Shown: positions 1 to 13,714, counted from the first letter of the stretch. The stretch: DNA of 64,000 bases from Druceiella hillmani (GCA_039881145.1 JAYKKI010000032.1:11213501-11277500); one strand, 5' to 3'. The notes: generated by a model from the sequence alone, not told the origin. A program made the numbers and translations.

Positions 1-412
1 AAAATAGACTTCCCATATCGACGTTTAGGATATCGACGTATAGGCGTAAACTGTGCAAGGAACGGGAACACAGAAAATTAAATGTGCTCGCGTTCACATG
101 AATATTTCGGAAATGTTATTAACTATATAATTGATACACTTAACATCATCTGTTATAATAGTTATTACAGTATATTTTTAACTGTAGTTAGCTTTGCATC
201 TTAATGTCAAATTCTCGTATATTTTTTGAACGTTGGGGTGAAATATAGCTTAGCTAACAATTTGTTGTACCAATATGTATCCAAAAAATCCACCAATGAA
301 AACTTCATAGACATCCCTTCAGTTATTCTTGAATGATGAGTGAGCCATTAAATGTATTAACAAACTGATGGCACTTGGAAAAAAGGGAAATTTTAGGATT
401 CTATTCCATTTA

Positions 413-739
413 TTATTTTTCCCTATAGCATTTCTTCGTAATACATTTAGTGTGCAGACAAGATAATTCTGCAGTTTTTTCAGTATATGTATAGGCACTA
501 AAATAGGTCATTACCAAATTTATAGAGCCTAACATTAAAGCTGTCAAAGTAAACAAATGACAAACATTGACCGAACCGATCGAAATTTTGTACAATTTTG
601 GGAAAAAAGTAAGATGATATAGATTACATACATCATCGAAAAATGTCATGTGCGGAAGACATCCAATAACGACAACCGGCAGGTGTCTGCCCGCATTATG
701 GTGGTTTACTCCAGCACCTACTCCTTCTTCACTAAATGG
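413..739 (-). other. Unrecognised open frame, possibly chance
   Basis: Reading leftwards from 739 there are about 108 codons without a stop; the first in-frame ATG is at 649. The upstream third is richer in G+C than its surroundings and reads with Gly/Val/His-rich content (for example GVGAGVNHHNAG, then HLPVVVIGC), followed by a hydrophobic stretch that could span a membrane. I recognise no domain and see no convincing splice sites. In DNA this A+T-rich an open frame of this length is expected about once by chance in a 64-kb window, so it is weak evidence for an exon or an old coding remnant. Confidence 0.15.
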
Positions 740-956
740 TCATGTCCATTACGCAAATGAATTTCTAGATGGAAAATTTCATTATACGATTTAAAACCCA
801 TGTGGCGTCGTTATATATTTTTCTTATCTAAATTTAAATTAGGTAAAATAAACTTGCAAACAGACAAACAAAAATTCTTGAAACGAACTTAAGGCATTCT
901 ATTACCTAACCTTCTCCAACAATATTTTCCATGTAATGGGATGCAAGGTTTACAGG

Positions 957-958
<2 letters not shown>

Positions 959-1018
<60 letters not shown>

Positions 1019-1031
1019 ATATATGTATGTA

Positions 1032-1080
<49 letters not shown>

Positions 1081-1110
1081 ACATATATATATATATATAT
1101 ATATACATAC
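959..1110. repeat. (TA)n compound microsatellite
   Basis: About 150 bp of TA dinucleotides broken by short TG/TATG runs. It creates spurious Tyr-Ile open frames on both strands. Confidence 0.95.
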
Positions 1111-2395
1111 GAGTGCATAAGGCCAACAGTATTGATGATGCTGTTATTGACTTATTAAAAAAGTATGACCATAAAGAAACAATAACTCCACATGATAATT
1201 TGAATACTAATGATATACGATGACGATAATATAATCTAAAATTATAGCTAATTAAATGATATAAACTTTACAATATTTCTTAATACTTCTAGAAAAAGCA
1301 CAATGTAGTATTTAAAAACGTCTTAAAATGTGATTATGATGATAAAGAAAGAAATATTGTGATAGTATGGACATGTGGATTTAGTAGCGGTACAATAAAT
1401 ATTCGGCCACGTTTTTTTGAAATGAATACAGAATTCATACAATTTATTTGAAGTTTGTTCAATGTGATTTTCAATTTTTAATAGTTTTATAGTTTATTTA
1501 AAAGGTACGACTTTATTGTTCTTATTATTACTTTTATAATGAAAGCATCATGTGGCCTGTTTATCTGACGATATATTGGTTACAATACTTAAAAATCATA
1601 GGTTGTACAATCCTATAGATTGTAAAGCAGATATAGTATTTTTCTGCTTCAGTAAAAAATATATTATTTACTCCTTACAAGATGCCAGAATAGAAAGTAT
1701 ATATGTCCAGTTTTTGGACACAGTTTAATTAACACTGCTTCCGGGCTTTTCGTCAAGTTTTAGCAGACTTTGTGGAAAGGCATTTTCATTATTTTTATGA
1801 AAGTTTAAATTAAATATCAAGTTCAATCTTAATAATTTTCTTCACACCAGCATATTTGTTTCATCGTTTGTTCTTATTTCATTCACTATCTATTCACAAC
1901 AAAGTGAAAAAATGTACGAGATCTCAACACTCTCCAGTCGAACTTTGTTTAATAATTTAATAAGCTTTCATTTTTGATACATCTTGTTTTATTGCTTGAA
2001 GTAATAATCCACTATATTATACGTGTGTCTTTACGCATATCCTAGTCAAGTATTGAAAACCTTGCTTTAATTCCTTTATTACCATAAATTTAAACTGCAC
2101 ATAAGATTTAATGGATTTAATTTTTTTTCATTTATTTATTTATATTTTAACGTAAATATAATACGTACATTTTGTAAATTTATTGCTCCAAGAGCAATAT
2201 ATTTTAGTCAACCACATTGATTAACTATAAAAATTTTGTGATTTAGATATAAAGTATATTTATACAATATAAAATTTATTATAAAAAATATATTTATAAA
2301 AAAATACTTAATCCATAACAAACAACAAAAAATGCAATAACATATAAAGAAGAAAAACTAATCTACATATGCATAATACAAAACAAAAAAAATAG
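1111..2395. other. A+T-rich unique DNA, nothing recognised
   Basis: No open frame, known repeat or RNA gene was recognised. A very small hairpin (attgctc/gagcaat) near 2185-2200 is unremarkable. Confidence 0.6.
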
Positions 2396-3328
2396 TTAAT
2401 TGCAAATCTTGACATGGTTGGGAACAAGGAAAATGGAGAACAAAATGGAATTAGGAACGGTAGGACAGAGCGAGTTTCTAGTATCCGGATCTAGTCGATT
2501 CCAAAGTCTTATAGCTTGGACAGCGCAGGACTTTTCATAAAAGGTGGTTGTATGTTTGGAAAAAGGAGACTGAGCTGGGTTTCAGACCGTAGCCGTGTAC
2601 CAAGTGCAGACAAGTAACTAAATATGTTTCCAAGATAAGGTGGATAAGTAGCATTATTCAAAATATTATATAGACGTTTAAGAATGTGGAAATTACGCCG
2701 ATTACGGACTTCCATATATTTAAGTTGCGCTCTGAATTGAGGTATATGTTCATATTTTTGCAACCAAAGACAAAACGGATGCACAAATTTTGTTGGCATT
2801 CTAATTTTTTAAGGCGATACTCAGCAAGATCTGGTTATATACATGTCCGTAGTCAAGCAGTGGCAGTAAGAGTATTTAACAGAGGTGAGCTTTGGATTGA
2901 ACGTCTAGAAAATTTTGAAGAAGCTTGAGGGAGTGCATTCTGCTGAAGATACGGCGACTAATGTCATTTACTTGAGGCTATAAGCTAAGATTTTGATCGA
3001 TCAGTAAAGCTAACTCTTTAACAATTGACGTAAATGGAATTGATGTGTCGTTTAATGTTAGATACGGCAGATCTGATAGACTAATTTTAGAAAGTAGTCT
3101 TTGGCTACCAATTATAATAGCTTGACACATAATTAGATTAGCTAACAGACCCATTTTTTGATCCCAATGACGGATTGGGAAGAAGTCTTCAGTGAGGGCA
3201 TTGATAACGGTTTCTATGGAGTTTGCATCAGCATGAGCATACATTTGTAAATCATCAGCGTAAAGATGATAAATACTATGTACATTCCCAACAAACCCAT
3301 CAATGAACATTGAAAATAAAAGTGGCGA
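2396..3328 (-). pseudogene. Decayed LINE reverse transcriptase (3' part)
   Basis: Remnant of the ORF2 reverse transcriptase of a non-LTR retrotransposon. Read leftwards it begins with SPLLFS (the end of RT motif B'), then the catalytic motif HLYADDLQMY with YADD at 3251-3262, then QAIIIGSQRL and SLSDLPYLTLNDTSIPF, typical of the thumb side of Jockey/CR1-like RTs. After frame changes at 2800-2980 (LLDYGHVYNQ is recognisable) it continues with the C-terminal segment RRNFHILKRLYNIL and, after another frameshift near 2535, AIRLWNRLDP and a stop at 2396. The 5' half of ORF2, the endonuclease and ORF1 are absent, so this is a 5'-truncated dead copy. The RT identity is secure; the clade is my judgement from sequence style. 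Confidence 0.85.
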
Positions 3329-4861
3329 AAGTAAACAACAAAAGCAACAACAGTAAAAGGAATACTTTCATGCATATAAACTCCTAATCTGACCGAACAA
3401 ATTTTCTAAATATTCTGCTATTCAGCTATTTTCAATTTGAGGCCAGATATAATATGCATTATGATTACAACTCTAATATACATCAGTAATATACATTTCA
3501 TTACAATAAATATCTCTAGTATGTAATATAACAATTCTCATATGCATTACAACTTTAACAGGCAGTGAAAAGTTAATTGTTCGTACATATATTGGCAATA
3601 TGGACAAAAAATTGTTATATAGATTTTCATATTTTTTAATTCTGCCTCCAACAGTATTGGTTTTATTGGTAATATTTGTTGGTAAAAACAAAATGTATCT
3701 TTGAATTTCCCGATATATTGTCATCCAGATAGGGAAATAAACCTTTGAGAGTATTATTTAGTTTAAATACATTTGGACAACTAGCTTTAACAATATTTCT
3801 AGTTTGGACAATAAATTCACTTCATATACAATTTCCTAATTTTATTAAAATTAAAAACTTTATGAATCTATAATTACACTTTTATATGGAAGTTAATGAT
3901 AATAAAATTGACCAATAAGATTGATAATTTTTGTCACTACAAGAGAAATAATGTATCGAGAAGTGGATGTTCTTAAAATACATAAAAATATAGATACCCA
4001 AAAAGTTGAAGTAAACAAAACCAATCGAATAAGCTAGCTTGAAACTATTTTCATGTATAATGACGTAGCTCTATTCGAAGATATAACTTTTCACAAAGTT
4101 AGGAGAAACAGAAACGGATGCGTAGAAAGAAAACTAAAATTGCTGCGTTCCATGCGATGGATTCGTTACGTTTAATAAATTCAGATGAGAAATTAATAAT
4201 TTTAGATTACTAATTGAGACATCTTGACCTACTTCTTGTCGTGGTGGAAAAACAAAAAAGAAGCAAGACTAATTGTAGTAACTGATTGTGATGAGATATA
4301 AAACAAAAGGGCGTACATATATTTGTATGAAAGCTTTGTGAGTGAGTGATATGAAAAAAATTCTCTTAAAATAGAGAAGTGTTGTTTACATTTCATTTGC
4401 TTTTTAAATAGCTTGAATGTGTGAGTATATGTAATCGAATAATCCATCATCACTTTACCTCTACTCTAGGGCAAGATATTTCTGATGGATGATTCATTGC
4501 TTACCAAGTAGTTCATTCAGTATCGCGAATTATTATTTTTGTTTGAAAAGACCCTTTTGTATATATCATCACGAGTTGCTAAGAAGCATTTCGTGTTTAT
4601 GAAATTTCATTTGAAAGAAGTGAAGGTAAAACCTTCACTAATTTGACATCATGATATTTTTTCCCTATCATAATGTATCTTTCTTTAGCATATAATATTA
4701 ACTACTACATACTATATTTAATTTATCTAAAGTAGTATACTAATTAAGTATCACATCCTTGCGGCCTATTAACTGTAGGTGGTACTAGTCCACCAAATTT
4801 TAAGGTAATAAAGAGGTAGATATGAATAGTCATACATGCATTTATTTGTTTTCATATAAGC

Positions 4862-4864
<3 letters not shown>
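3329..4864. other. A+T-rich unique DNA, nothing recognised
   Basis: Short open frames at 3473-3724 and 4229-4453 (minus) show no family resemblance and have ordinary A+T-rich composition. A small palindrome with ggtgg/ccacc arms lies at about 4780-4796. Confidence 0.55.
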
Positions 4865-4916
<52 letters not shown>

Positions 4917-4922
4917 TATATA
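4865..4922. repeat. (TA)n microsatellite
   Basis: Nearly pure TA repeat, interrupted once by CATATA near its right end. Confidence 0.95.
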
Positions 4923-5592
4923 CAATATCCAAAATATTATGTATTAAATTTTTTTGTGTAAGTACTTTATGTACTTTTATTATTTTATTATATGACCATC
5001 ATACGTTTGATTACTGAACCTTTACTTTGATTTCTTTTTCATTAGTTTTATCATGTAGATCAGATAGACATGTAGATCCCTCAAAAATTAGGAGGTAGCG
5101 GTACCTAGGCGGGTCACTCATTCATAAACCAGCAATGGACACTTGTCAGGTAGGATGACAAAATTCATACACGTTGTGTCTCATTCAATAAACATTTACG
5201 ATTCAAATACTTATATTTATCTGGCACTTAGGTTTGTTATATATTTATTTTCTTTTACGAATAAGTTTGAGAAACAAATTAAAGGTATTCGGAAAGCAAT
5301 TTTATGGTACCTTGACTGATATTATGAAACCTTTTGGAGATGTCATTATTATTTGATTATTATATAGGACTCTACACCCTAATTTATTTTCTACTTGAGA
5401 AAGGTAATTACCTTTGTTTATTTATTTTTCAATTATTTAAATAAAAATCTGATTATTCTGCACGACTTATCTCGAAACCTTGTCCTACTGAGGGATGATG
5501 GAGGAATATAGAAGAAATGACAAATATAGACAAAAAGGAAATATACATAATCAATTTTATACAAAACTACTTCAACACAGAAGTCCATTTAA

Positions 5593-5913
5593 TTCACAAC
5601 GAGCATTGGAGTGAGGCTAAATCCATTTCAACTTACTCAACGTAAACGACGTGAAAAGCATTAAGGGCAAAACAACGAAAATATTGTAAAAGTGGAGAAT
5701 GAGACCTACCTAATTTCGTGATCTCCTTGTGTTGACGACATTAGCTCTCATCACTATAACCAACTCATAACCCAAATTCAAACTGAACCTATGGGACAAA
5801 GAGATGGAGAAGCGGACGACTCCATTCATCATAACCATTTTGAAGCCTATGAAAGTATCGACTTAACTATTTACTCAACTGCTAATCTCCGATTTCTCAA
5901 TCCACTTTGGTAA
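5593..5913 (+). pseudogene. Possible decayed coding stretch, unrecognised
   Basis: One forward frame runs from 5593 to a stop at 5911-5913 with only two internal stops (taa at 5662, tga at 5719). The last 63 codons are fully open. Composition is unlike the neighbours: clearly richer in G+C, and the translation is polar and acidic (for example QTEPMGQRDGEADDS, then HHNHFEAYESIDL). It may be an old transposon ORF or host exon remnant. No domain is recognisable. A similarity search of the 63-codon stretch would decide. Confidence 0.25.
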
Positions 5914-6047
5914 TTGCTTAAGTTCTTTTGACATAAAAAATAACCTGACAGATTAATCCTCTATCTAGTGGTTAAAATACCAATTTTTTTCATTAAACAA
6001 TTATTCCTTTCAATACATGAAGTTGCACCCTTAATATTATATATTTA

Positions 6048-6306
6048 TTGAATATATTTGGCATTAATTTTGTACAAATTCACTATTCACAATTAAATGA
6101 AACTACGTTATGTAGTATTATTTCTACTTTCTTTATGTTCTTTACCACGACCTAGGTTTTGTTGCATTACAACATCTTCAGGTGGGCTATTAGCTACCTT
6201 TGCTAATAGCCTGCCTGAAGATGTAATACAACGAAACGTAGGTCATTGATAAAGAACGTAAAGAAAGTAGAAGTAATACTACATCACGTAGTTTCATTTA
6301 ATTGTG
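6048..6306 (-). mobile_element. Palindromic ribozyme element, copy 1 (inverted)
   Basis: Near-perfect foldback of about 220 bp (arms about 6088-6195 and 6202-6306, centre near 6198) with an extra 40-bp tail on the left. Relative to the other four copies it lies in reverse: the constant end (reverse complement of CACAATTAAATG) is at 6306 and the variable tail is at 6048. The left arm holds a minus-strand hammerhead-like motif whose GAAA box has become AAAA. The right arm holds a plus-strand version with a shortened stem II and broken stem I. Flanks show only a degenerate A+T-rich duplication, so I do not claim a target-site duplication here. Confidence 0.8.
6145..6185 (-). ncRNA. Hammerhead-like motif, inactive (GAAA to AAAA)
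   Basis: On the minus strand: CCAC, CTGAAGA (6175-6181), stem II GTTG/CAAC, AAAA in place of GAAA, CC-TA-GG, TC, GTGG (6145-6148). The G that should start the second core box is a known catalytic residue of the hammerhead fold, so this copy should not cleave although its pairing is preserved. Confidence 0.5.
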
Positions 6307-6309
6307 AAT

Positions 6310-9300
6310 AATGATTTAATTTAATGTATGCTATTGATACATATGGCAGACTTATTGCACACCATGGTGACGTATATCTATAAAGCTTAGCAAGAAAAGG
6401 TAATTGTATTAGAGAAACCTGAACTTTTTCCAAATTTTCAAAGTCCAGATGGCGTCATAGAATTGAGAGATGTGACAATTGGTTTCGTTACCACTATTTT
6501 TTATTAAACATGATAGCAAATTGTTTATTATGATGGTAATTGTAAATTTTCTGTTTCAACATTATTTCCCTTACTTACCGAGAGTGACAAAATATGCGAA
6601 TACAGTTGCTTTCGTGACAGTGAGAGATTTACATGCTTATCATGAATGAACGGTCTTGAATAGTAACTAATTAACTTAGATACTCAAAATATCAACTAAT
6701 GGCAACCACTGGATAGGGATGAACAATTCTACGTCATCCTTTTTTGAAATAATAGAAAATATAGGACGTTGGATTTCTATGAAGCATTTATACCTATACA
6801 CCATATCTAAGAGACGTTAGGTACTATAACTTAGAAAGAGATAGAGATAAACTTCTCAGTATCAAAAATACCTAAAATATACTTATGTAACCTTACTATT
6901 AAATATTCTATGAGAATCATGTATCACATATACAAATGATTTAAAAAATTGTCTACTAGTAAAAGATGTAAAAGAAAAACAAACTGCTAAACGACCGAGG
7001 ATTGCAAGTGTTGCAATATAAACGCGATGTACCTGTGAGCTTTAAATTGGCTGCTTTAAATGTTTATCAGTGAAGACTAATATTGTGACAAATATTTAAA
7101 ATAATTTCCTTAAAATGTTGGACAAAGATTAATTGAAAATCTAAAATGCGATTTCTAACACCTATTCTCTTTTGAATGATTTATTCTGCGTGGTCGAATT
7201 GCTCGTATCTTGGCGTTTTATTGCAAATTTTTCATAATCTGCTTTCGATTTCCTATATATTAACTATATTAATCAAATTTTCCCCAGATTACTTTTCCAT
7301 ATTTTTGAGTCTACCTCTTGGCTTAACAGGCTGAAAGAGTAGCTTAAAAACTTTCACGGTTTTTTAGCTTCTAAATAGATGACCGATCTATCCTTAATTT
7401 TATAATTCTGATCTTGTCTTCATTATCAAGAAAAAAGATATTAAAAAAATTTAATGCTTTACCAACAACTATTACCAACAACAAAAAATAAATATTTTAA
7501 TTCCAAAGGTGGTAAGGATTTATTTTCCTCAGTTTTCCATATCTCCAAGACGTATGTAAAACTTAACTTGATGAATGTATTAAGAAGCAACATTTTTTTC
7601 CTATCTTACATTTTTAATTGGGTGTGATCTAGAGTTTCTTAATTTTTCGAATTACAGGCCGCATTATACTTAAATCAAATCATAAATACATACGTAAACA
7701 ACAGAAAAATAGTATAAAACACACTAAATGTATATAAAATAGAGTTTTACATAACAAAAATATAGTCTCATAAAACTACTGAACGGAGTCATTAACCTTA
7801 AAATTTTCGTCTACAAAAACTTTTCGTCCTTATCGGAAATTGTCAAGCAAGCTTAGCTTTCTATACAAATGAGAATTTTCTTTCGAGGACGCTCTTCTTT
7901 CTTACTTTTCGATGTCGAACACCCAAGGGACTATTAAAGTCAATATTGATCGATTAAGCTTAATAATGTAGTTTTCGTTTTCAAATTTTTCCTCAGTGGC
8001 GTTTATATAAAGTGTAATGGATCATCTATAGATCCATACATGTATGGTTAAAAATGTGAAAATTCAAAAAATATGTTCTAATAAAATATTGTTTTTTATT
8101 TTTTTTCTGTTTGTCTATTTGTCTCTTTATCTGTTTACCTGTTTGCGTGTTTACTTAAAAGGACTGTTTACATACTGATTACATATAAGCAACTCAACAA
8201 AATTAATTCAGATAAAGTTCCTTTGAAGGCTTAACTAGACTAGAAGTAACACTTAGTTTTTATCGGATAACATGCAAATTTAAATATTTTCAAAAATGTA
8301 TTTACATTTCATAAGCACAATGACATTAGAAAAGTGCCGAGTTACTCGACGCAATGATTATACTGTATTTACCAACATCAATAGTATTTAAAATCGCATA
8401 ATGAAATTCTCTGGCATGGCCAGAGATTAAGCGTAGAGTAATGCGAGAGGAGTAGGGCTAAATAAACAATCTGAATTCAGGCAGACGTATGAGGGTAGAT
8501 GTCGTTTTTTGTCGTCTTTCGTAAAAAAAATTAGTTCTTACGTAGTTTGTTGTCTATATGTAATAGCCTGTATACTATGGAAAAAAATATTTGGAAAGAA
8601 AACGAAAGTATTAAAACACAAAATATTATTTCTGCATTTTTTATCGGTTTATCCGTTGTTTCATTTATCTGTTTCTTTTTGTATCGTGTCACTATTTGTA
8701 AAATAATTTTAATGAAGTTTTCATTATCTGATTCTGGTGATTTAGGACAATTAATAGCCCATATTTTATGGCAGTCGACCAAATAAAAAGAAGATATGAT
8801 AACTTAATAATTCAACGCAAAGCACACTTACTTAAGAAAATTTTTCTTTTGTAATTACCATAATAGATGGTGTTACATGTATGTATTTTAAAGTTAACTT
8901 AATAATATTTTCTAAAATTTAATACCTTAACAAAGTCGCCAACATAGGTGGTATTTTACTAAAAATATATAAATAAATTATGACAAAAACGAGATAAATT
9001 TTATTTAACAACTCGCTATCAATTTGAAAATTGCTCTAAAGGAGTATTATATAACTTAATATTGTATTTAATTTGCTTTAGTATTTTGTTATTTATTTAA
9101 TGCCCTATGAATATTAAGCTAAAATACACAATACATTAGTTTCTCCAGCGTTCATTCTATTCTTTTTATGCAAACATATAAGTCTGTTTTAAGTCGCTTT
9201 ATGCCAGATCCATTAAAGATAAATAATTTACTAATTTATATAAAAAACAAATTATTTTCATAGAAATGAGAATGGCGGATTTGAAATTTGTTATCATTAT

Positions 9301-12300
9301 TTAAAACTTCATATTTTTACTAATTCAAAGCAATAGTATGATATTTCTAAAAAACACAAACCTGTTTTTCGTTCAAAACAAAATCATTAAAAAACATTAA
9401 GTTATCGTTATAAATGATTTTTATTATAAGTAACTATATTTATTAAGATATTACTAGGTTAGCCTCCAAAAATATTTATTTACAGAATCTAGTCTCTTAG
9501 ATGTTTACTGAAAAATTGATATTTTTTGTTGGTAAGCGGAATATAAAACTTTAAACTTTTCGTTTTTTCTCTCAATTTTGCTATTGATTAGCTCTTTTAA
9601 TGTAGTAAATTATATGCGAAATTAGCAAATAATCGTATTTCCCCTATACACTGCAATGCTAGTAACAAATTTGTAACATTACTAAAATTTGTATACATTG
9701 TAACATGCGATTACTAATTAACTAAATACTATAGATATTTGTTGTTAGAAACAAACACCTGTTGAATACTGAATTTATTTCAAAATTTTTTTTTACCCTT
9801 TATGTATAAAATATGTAAGAAACCACGATAAATGCCGTCTTCTCCTTTTCGCCTCTTTTCAATTAACCATAAAATGAAATTAGAAATTTGTTTTTTTTAT
9901 ATCTCTAATAATACAAGAACCTACTTGTGATCTTTACGTTTTTTTTAAGTTCCTTTTTATTCCCAGTAGATTTATTTGATTTATCACAGTCACAGTTTCC
10001 ACTATGCTACGACTTGTCAGTTACTTTTACAATTGTTTGAATACAAAATCTTCCAACGCTTTAACCGACAACCGGGTTTTATTAAAGATGTCAAAAATAA
10101 ACTGAATAATTTTTTTTTGGTTTTTAATGTAACATAAAATATATTTGGTTTTTCATTACATAAATAGTTAATGTCATTGTTTGCACGCAACTTTTATTTA
10201 ATTATTTTAAAATGAAATTAACGGTTTTAGTCTTTAGGCAATGTCTTTGTATAACTAGATTTATCAAAAACGGATTGATTTACTAAATGATTCATCTACA
10301 CTATTATAATAAGAATAAACTTTAATCACCATTTTTAATCATTTATAATACCAACAAAACAAATATTCTAATGAGGTTTTTCAACATGGAAGCGAGTATA
10401 ATTGATTGAAAATAGAAAATATTTAATTCTATTTATGAGATTTCACCATCAATCGGTCGTAAAAGGATAGAAAACTTTTTCTTATTTAATAGCATGACAA
10501 ATAGCTTAGTTTTGAATAATTAAGGCAAACATGACAAAATAATGTCCAGAAAGTAATTATACATGACTGAAAGAAAGCAAAAAAATATGAAGGATGTTAG
10601 GCAAAATTAATTAAACAGAAGTATAAATTAAAATCTTTCTCTGAAATAGGCACATCATTTTCAATCTAACTTATAAAAGGAAATTTTTCTAAATATAGTT
10701 TAATTGAAGTACCTATTAGTATCGTGTTCAGTATTTAAATTAATTAATTTCAACCTTCATCAAAATGGAATTTAGTCACGTTTTAAATATAAATTAAAAA
10801 TAAATTCAGACTCCGTTAAAAAAAATTAATCGACTATTTTTAAGTTTTAATTTTTTATGACTATGTTGATTCAAACTCGCAATGACTTGTAAAAATTCTT
10901 CAGCAATAACTGGCGAGCAATAAATTTAGTTCTTTGCTTTATCTCCGGAAATAGATTTCTGATTACAAAAAAAAATTAACCAATATTCGAAGTTCCGCAA
11001 TTTTCGAAGTTTAGTTTTTGTTAAATATTTCTTTAAAATTCTTGTTATGTAACTCAGTGATGAGGTATGGAAATCTGCCCCACTTTATCGTTTCTTTCAC
11101 TGGCCACTATCAGTTAAAAAACCTACACTTAATCGGATAAGTTTACATTTTATTAAAGAATTAAGATTACGTATGCCATGGAAGACGCACATACATACAA
11201 TTCGTCGCTAATTTGTGTATATAGACTCTAATGTGATTAATTCTTACATACTAACATTGACTTTCAAAATTGCCTTTTCCTTTAACTTTCATTGTTAATT
11301 TCCTGGTTGATAAGGCGATACTTTCATCAATTTGATGCTGGTATAAATCTAACTGTAGGAATAGATGCATGATTGATCGATGAAGAAAAAAAATATTAGA
11401 CTTAATTCAGTAATATACTACTACTACCCATAAATAATAATTTCTTGTAAAAGAGATATTAATTAATTTTGTATCACTAACTGAAATACATTAAATAATT
11501 TCGGCTGAGTTAAATTCAACAGGTGCACCTAAAACCTAAATTTTCCTTACAAAAGAGTTATAATAAGTATTTAATGATAAAAGTCACAGATAACTGAATT
11601 TATTAACAAAATATTCAGTGATAATTGCAACTTAAGATGCAATGACGACTCAGATCATATTTAATTATCTTGCCAGTCTTTCAGTATAGCTTTAAATAAG
11701 TTTGTTCATTACAAGTCACTACTATCATATTTAATTTTTTTTAAATATACAGGGAAATTATATTATGCATTACAACTTCTGTATATATTGATTAAATAAC
11801 TAATATATGAAGAAATCGATATGTTTTAACAAAGCTAATTACATTGTTTAAAACTAGGTACGGTTATTGAATTGGGATGAAATTTCATTTTCATTAAAGA
11901 CTTCTATGATTTCATTTGTAATGAAAAACGTTTATTGAAAAAGTAAAGATTACAAAATATCCCCAAAAAAATCAGTTTTGCATATTAATGCAATTCATAT
12001 CGTATACTAATTAAAAGTTGTGTAAAACAATTGCATACAAAAATATAATCAAATGATTAAATGAATTTGTTTTTTTCAAAACTTGATTAATTACGGTAAC
12101 TGTTTAAAAAATAAAAAGTTTATTATTCTATTCTTTCTAATGCATATTTTGTTTAGATTCATTCTGTTGACATATGGTAAGCAAGAAAGTCATTATCATA
12201 GAGGCCTCTCTCGCTTTAGACCTTTACTACGCTATACAAAATGCGATTTTTAAAAATAACAGGAACTTTATAAAAAAAAATTTGAGAAATAATAAGTTAA

Positions 12301-12744
12301 TTTTTCTTTTTAATTTACTGCAAATTCCATTTTTTTTTGGTATGAGTACTGTTGTCAATAAATTGTTGCTAATCCAATACTATAGCAATACTTAAAAAAA
12401 CAATATTTTACGCAGAGGAAGTTAAATAGCCATGTCCAATACCATGGAAATACTTAAAAACCCAATATTTTATAAAAAGGAAAAGTAATTAACAAAATAT
12501 TCCAATCAAATATATATTTTTATTGTAATTTATAAATAAATAATATTTACTTAAAATGTTTATGCTAAAGATAAAGGACGTTTTATGAAATTACCATTGT
12601 AGCGCATAAAGCTACAATAGGTCACACCTGGGTCTACGTTCTACGTGGTCTTAAGTTAAAATATATTTAAAACATTAAGATCAAATAATATAGCTGATCG
12701 AGACTATAACTTCCTTCTATAGTTGAGACGTAATTCTTACCTCT
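6310..12744. other. A+T-rich unique DNA, nothing recognised
   Basis: About 6.4 kb without a gene or recognised transposon. A run of tctgtttgtc-like pyrimidine words at 8107-8152 resembles a decayed piece of the lepidopteran-type repeat. Overlapping short open frames at 8509-8786 on both strands look like chance. Nothing else stands out. Confidence 0.5.
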
Positions 12745-13200
12745 TTTAGAGTTTCCTACCTCAAAGAGAAAAACGGACACTTGATGGGATGTCTGCCTGT
12801 TTGTCTGTCACAGCCGGTTTTCGCAAAAACTATGTGAAGTAGAAACTTGGCATAGTAATACATCGTGTTAACATACATATTTTGCTCGAATTTTTTCTAA
12901 ATATTTAAGTGAGAATTAAATAAAACTCAGTATTTTTACACAATTTTGTATGTCATGTGGGTTATAATTTGAAAGATCTCGTTACAAAATATAAAAAAAT
13001 ATTTTTTCAAATAATTTATTTAATTAAATATTTAAAAAAAATTACAAAAATGGGGAAGACTCCACTTCCCCTTTTTCCGAACATATTGAACTGAAAATCA
13101 GCAAATCAAGGTTAGAAAAATCTTACGAAAAGAGTACGGGAAAACTATACCCATTTTCCTAGATCTCGTGATTTCTTAACCATGATTTTATGTCTGTCAA
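12745..13200 (+). repeat. Lepidopteran-type interspersed repeat, copy 1
   Basis: Opens with a degraded gttccgtacctcaaa-type block followed by tctgtttgtctgtcacagcc and, further on, gtcatgtgggttataatttgaaagatctcgtta and a purine-rich ggggaagactcc block. This order matches a repeat family I recall from moth genomes. A second partial copy of the gtgggttataat segment lies at 13,325-13,390, so the tail seems locally duplicated. Non-coding; probably a non-autonomous element. Confidence 0.55.
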
Positions 13201-13585
13201 ACATGTAGTAGGCAATATATTTTGAAAAATATTTGCAAATATTAATATTTGTCAACAGATAATTTAGTTATTTTATTATTTATTTGCAAAAATTAATATT
13301 TATCAATTGCCATGTAGTTATTTTTTTATATCATGTGGGTTATAATTGTAAGATCTTGATGCAAAGATTAAAAAAATATTCTTCATAATCTTAAATAGCA
13401 TATTTATTAAGACATTCTCACAAATTTGCAAAAATGTTCTACATAGTTTAATAGAAATTTTATAAACACTTAAAACTTTATAAAAGCCTAGATGTGTAAT
13501 GAATCCTTGTAGTACAAGTTCTTTTCGCGCTTCAAAGATTTTTGAAACATGATATAAAGTTATTTACGTTATATAGCTGTGAGAC

Positions 13586-13714
13586 ATTACTCAAGATTAA
13601 ATGAAACTAAAGAACTTAAAGAAAGTAGAAATAATACTACATCACGTAATTTCATTTAATTGTGAATAACGAATTTCTACAAAATTAACGCCAAATATGT
13701 TAAAATTACTCAAG
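13586..13714. repeat. 10-bp target-site duplication around copy 2
   Basis: ATTACTCAAG occurs at 13,586-13,595 and again at 13,705-13,714, directly bracketing the palindromic element. Confidence 0.85.
13596..13704 (+). mobile_element. Palindromic ribozyme element, copy 2 (internal deletion)
   Basis: Begins with ATTAAATGAAACTA (left end) and then jumps directly into the right arm (aaagaacttaaagaaagtag ... ttcatttaattgtg), followed by the tail ttctacaaaattaacgcc. The whole ribozyme region and loop are missing. The perfect 10-bp flanking duplication shows that the element moved as this unit or was deleted after insertion. Confidence 0.85.

Noticed and set aside
906..1223. Tyr-Ile-rich open frames on both strands
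   Set aside because: They are translations of the TA microsatellite; the same holds for frames at 16,654-16,933, 23,219-23,515, 27,674-28,089, 37,371-37,602, 44,031-44,213, 57,707-57,943 and 61,936-62,196.
2941..2965. ctgaagatac word as another hammerhead core
   Set aside because: It lies in the LINE RT fossil and lacks GAAA, stem III and a cleavage triplet at the right spacing.
8509..8786. Three overlapping open frames on both strands
   Set aside because: Composition is ordinary A+T-rich, hydrophobic Phe/Ile/Leu/Ser runs typical of chance frames; no motif or splice context.
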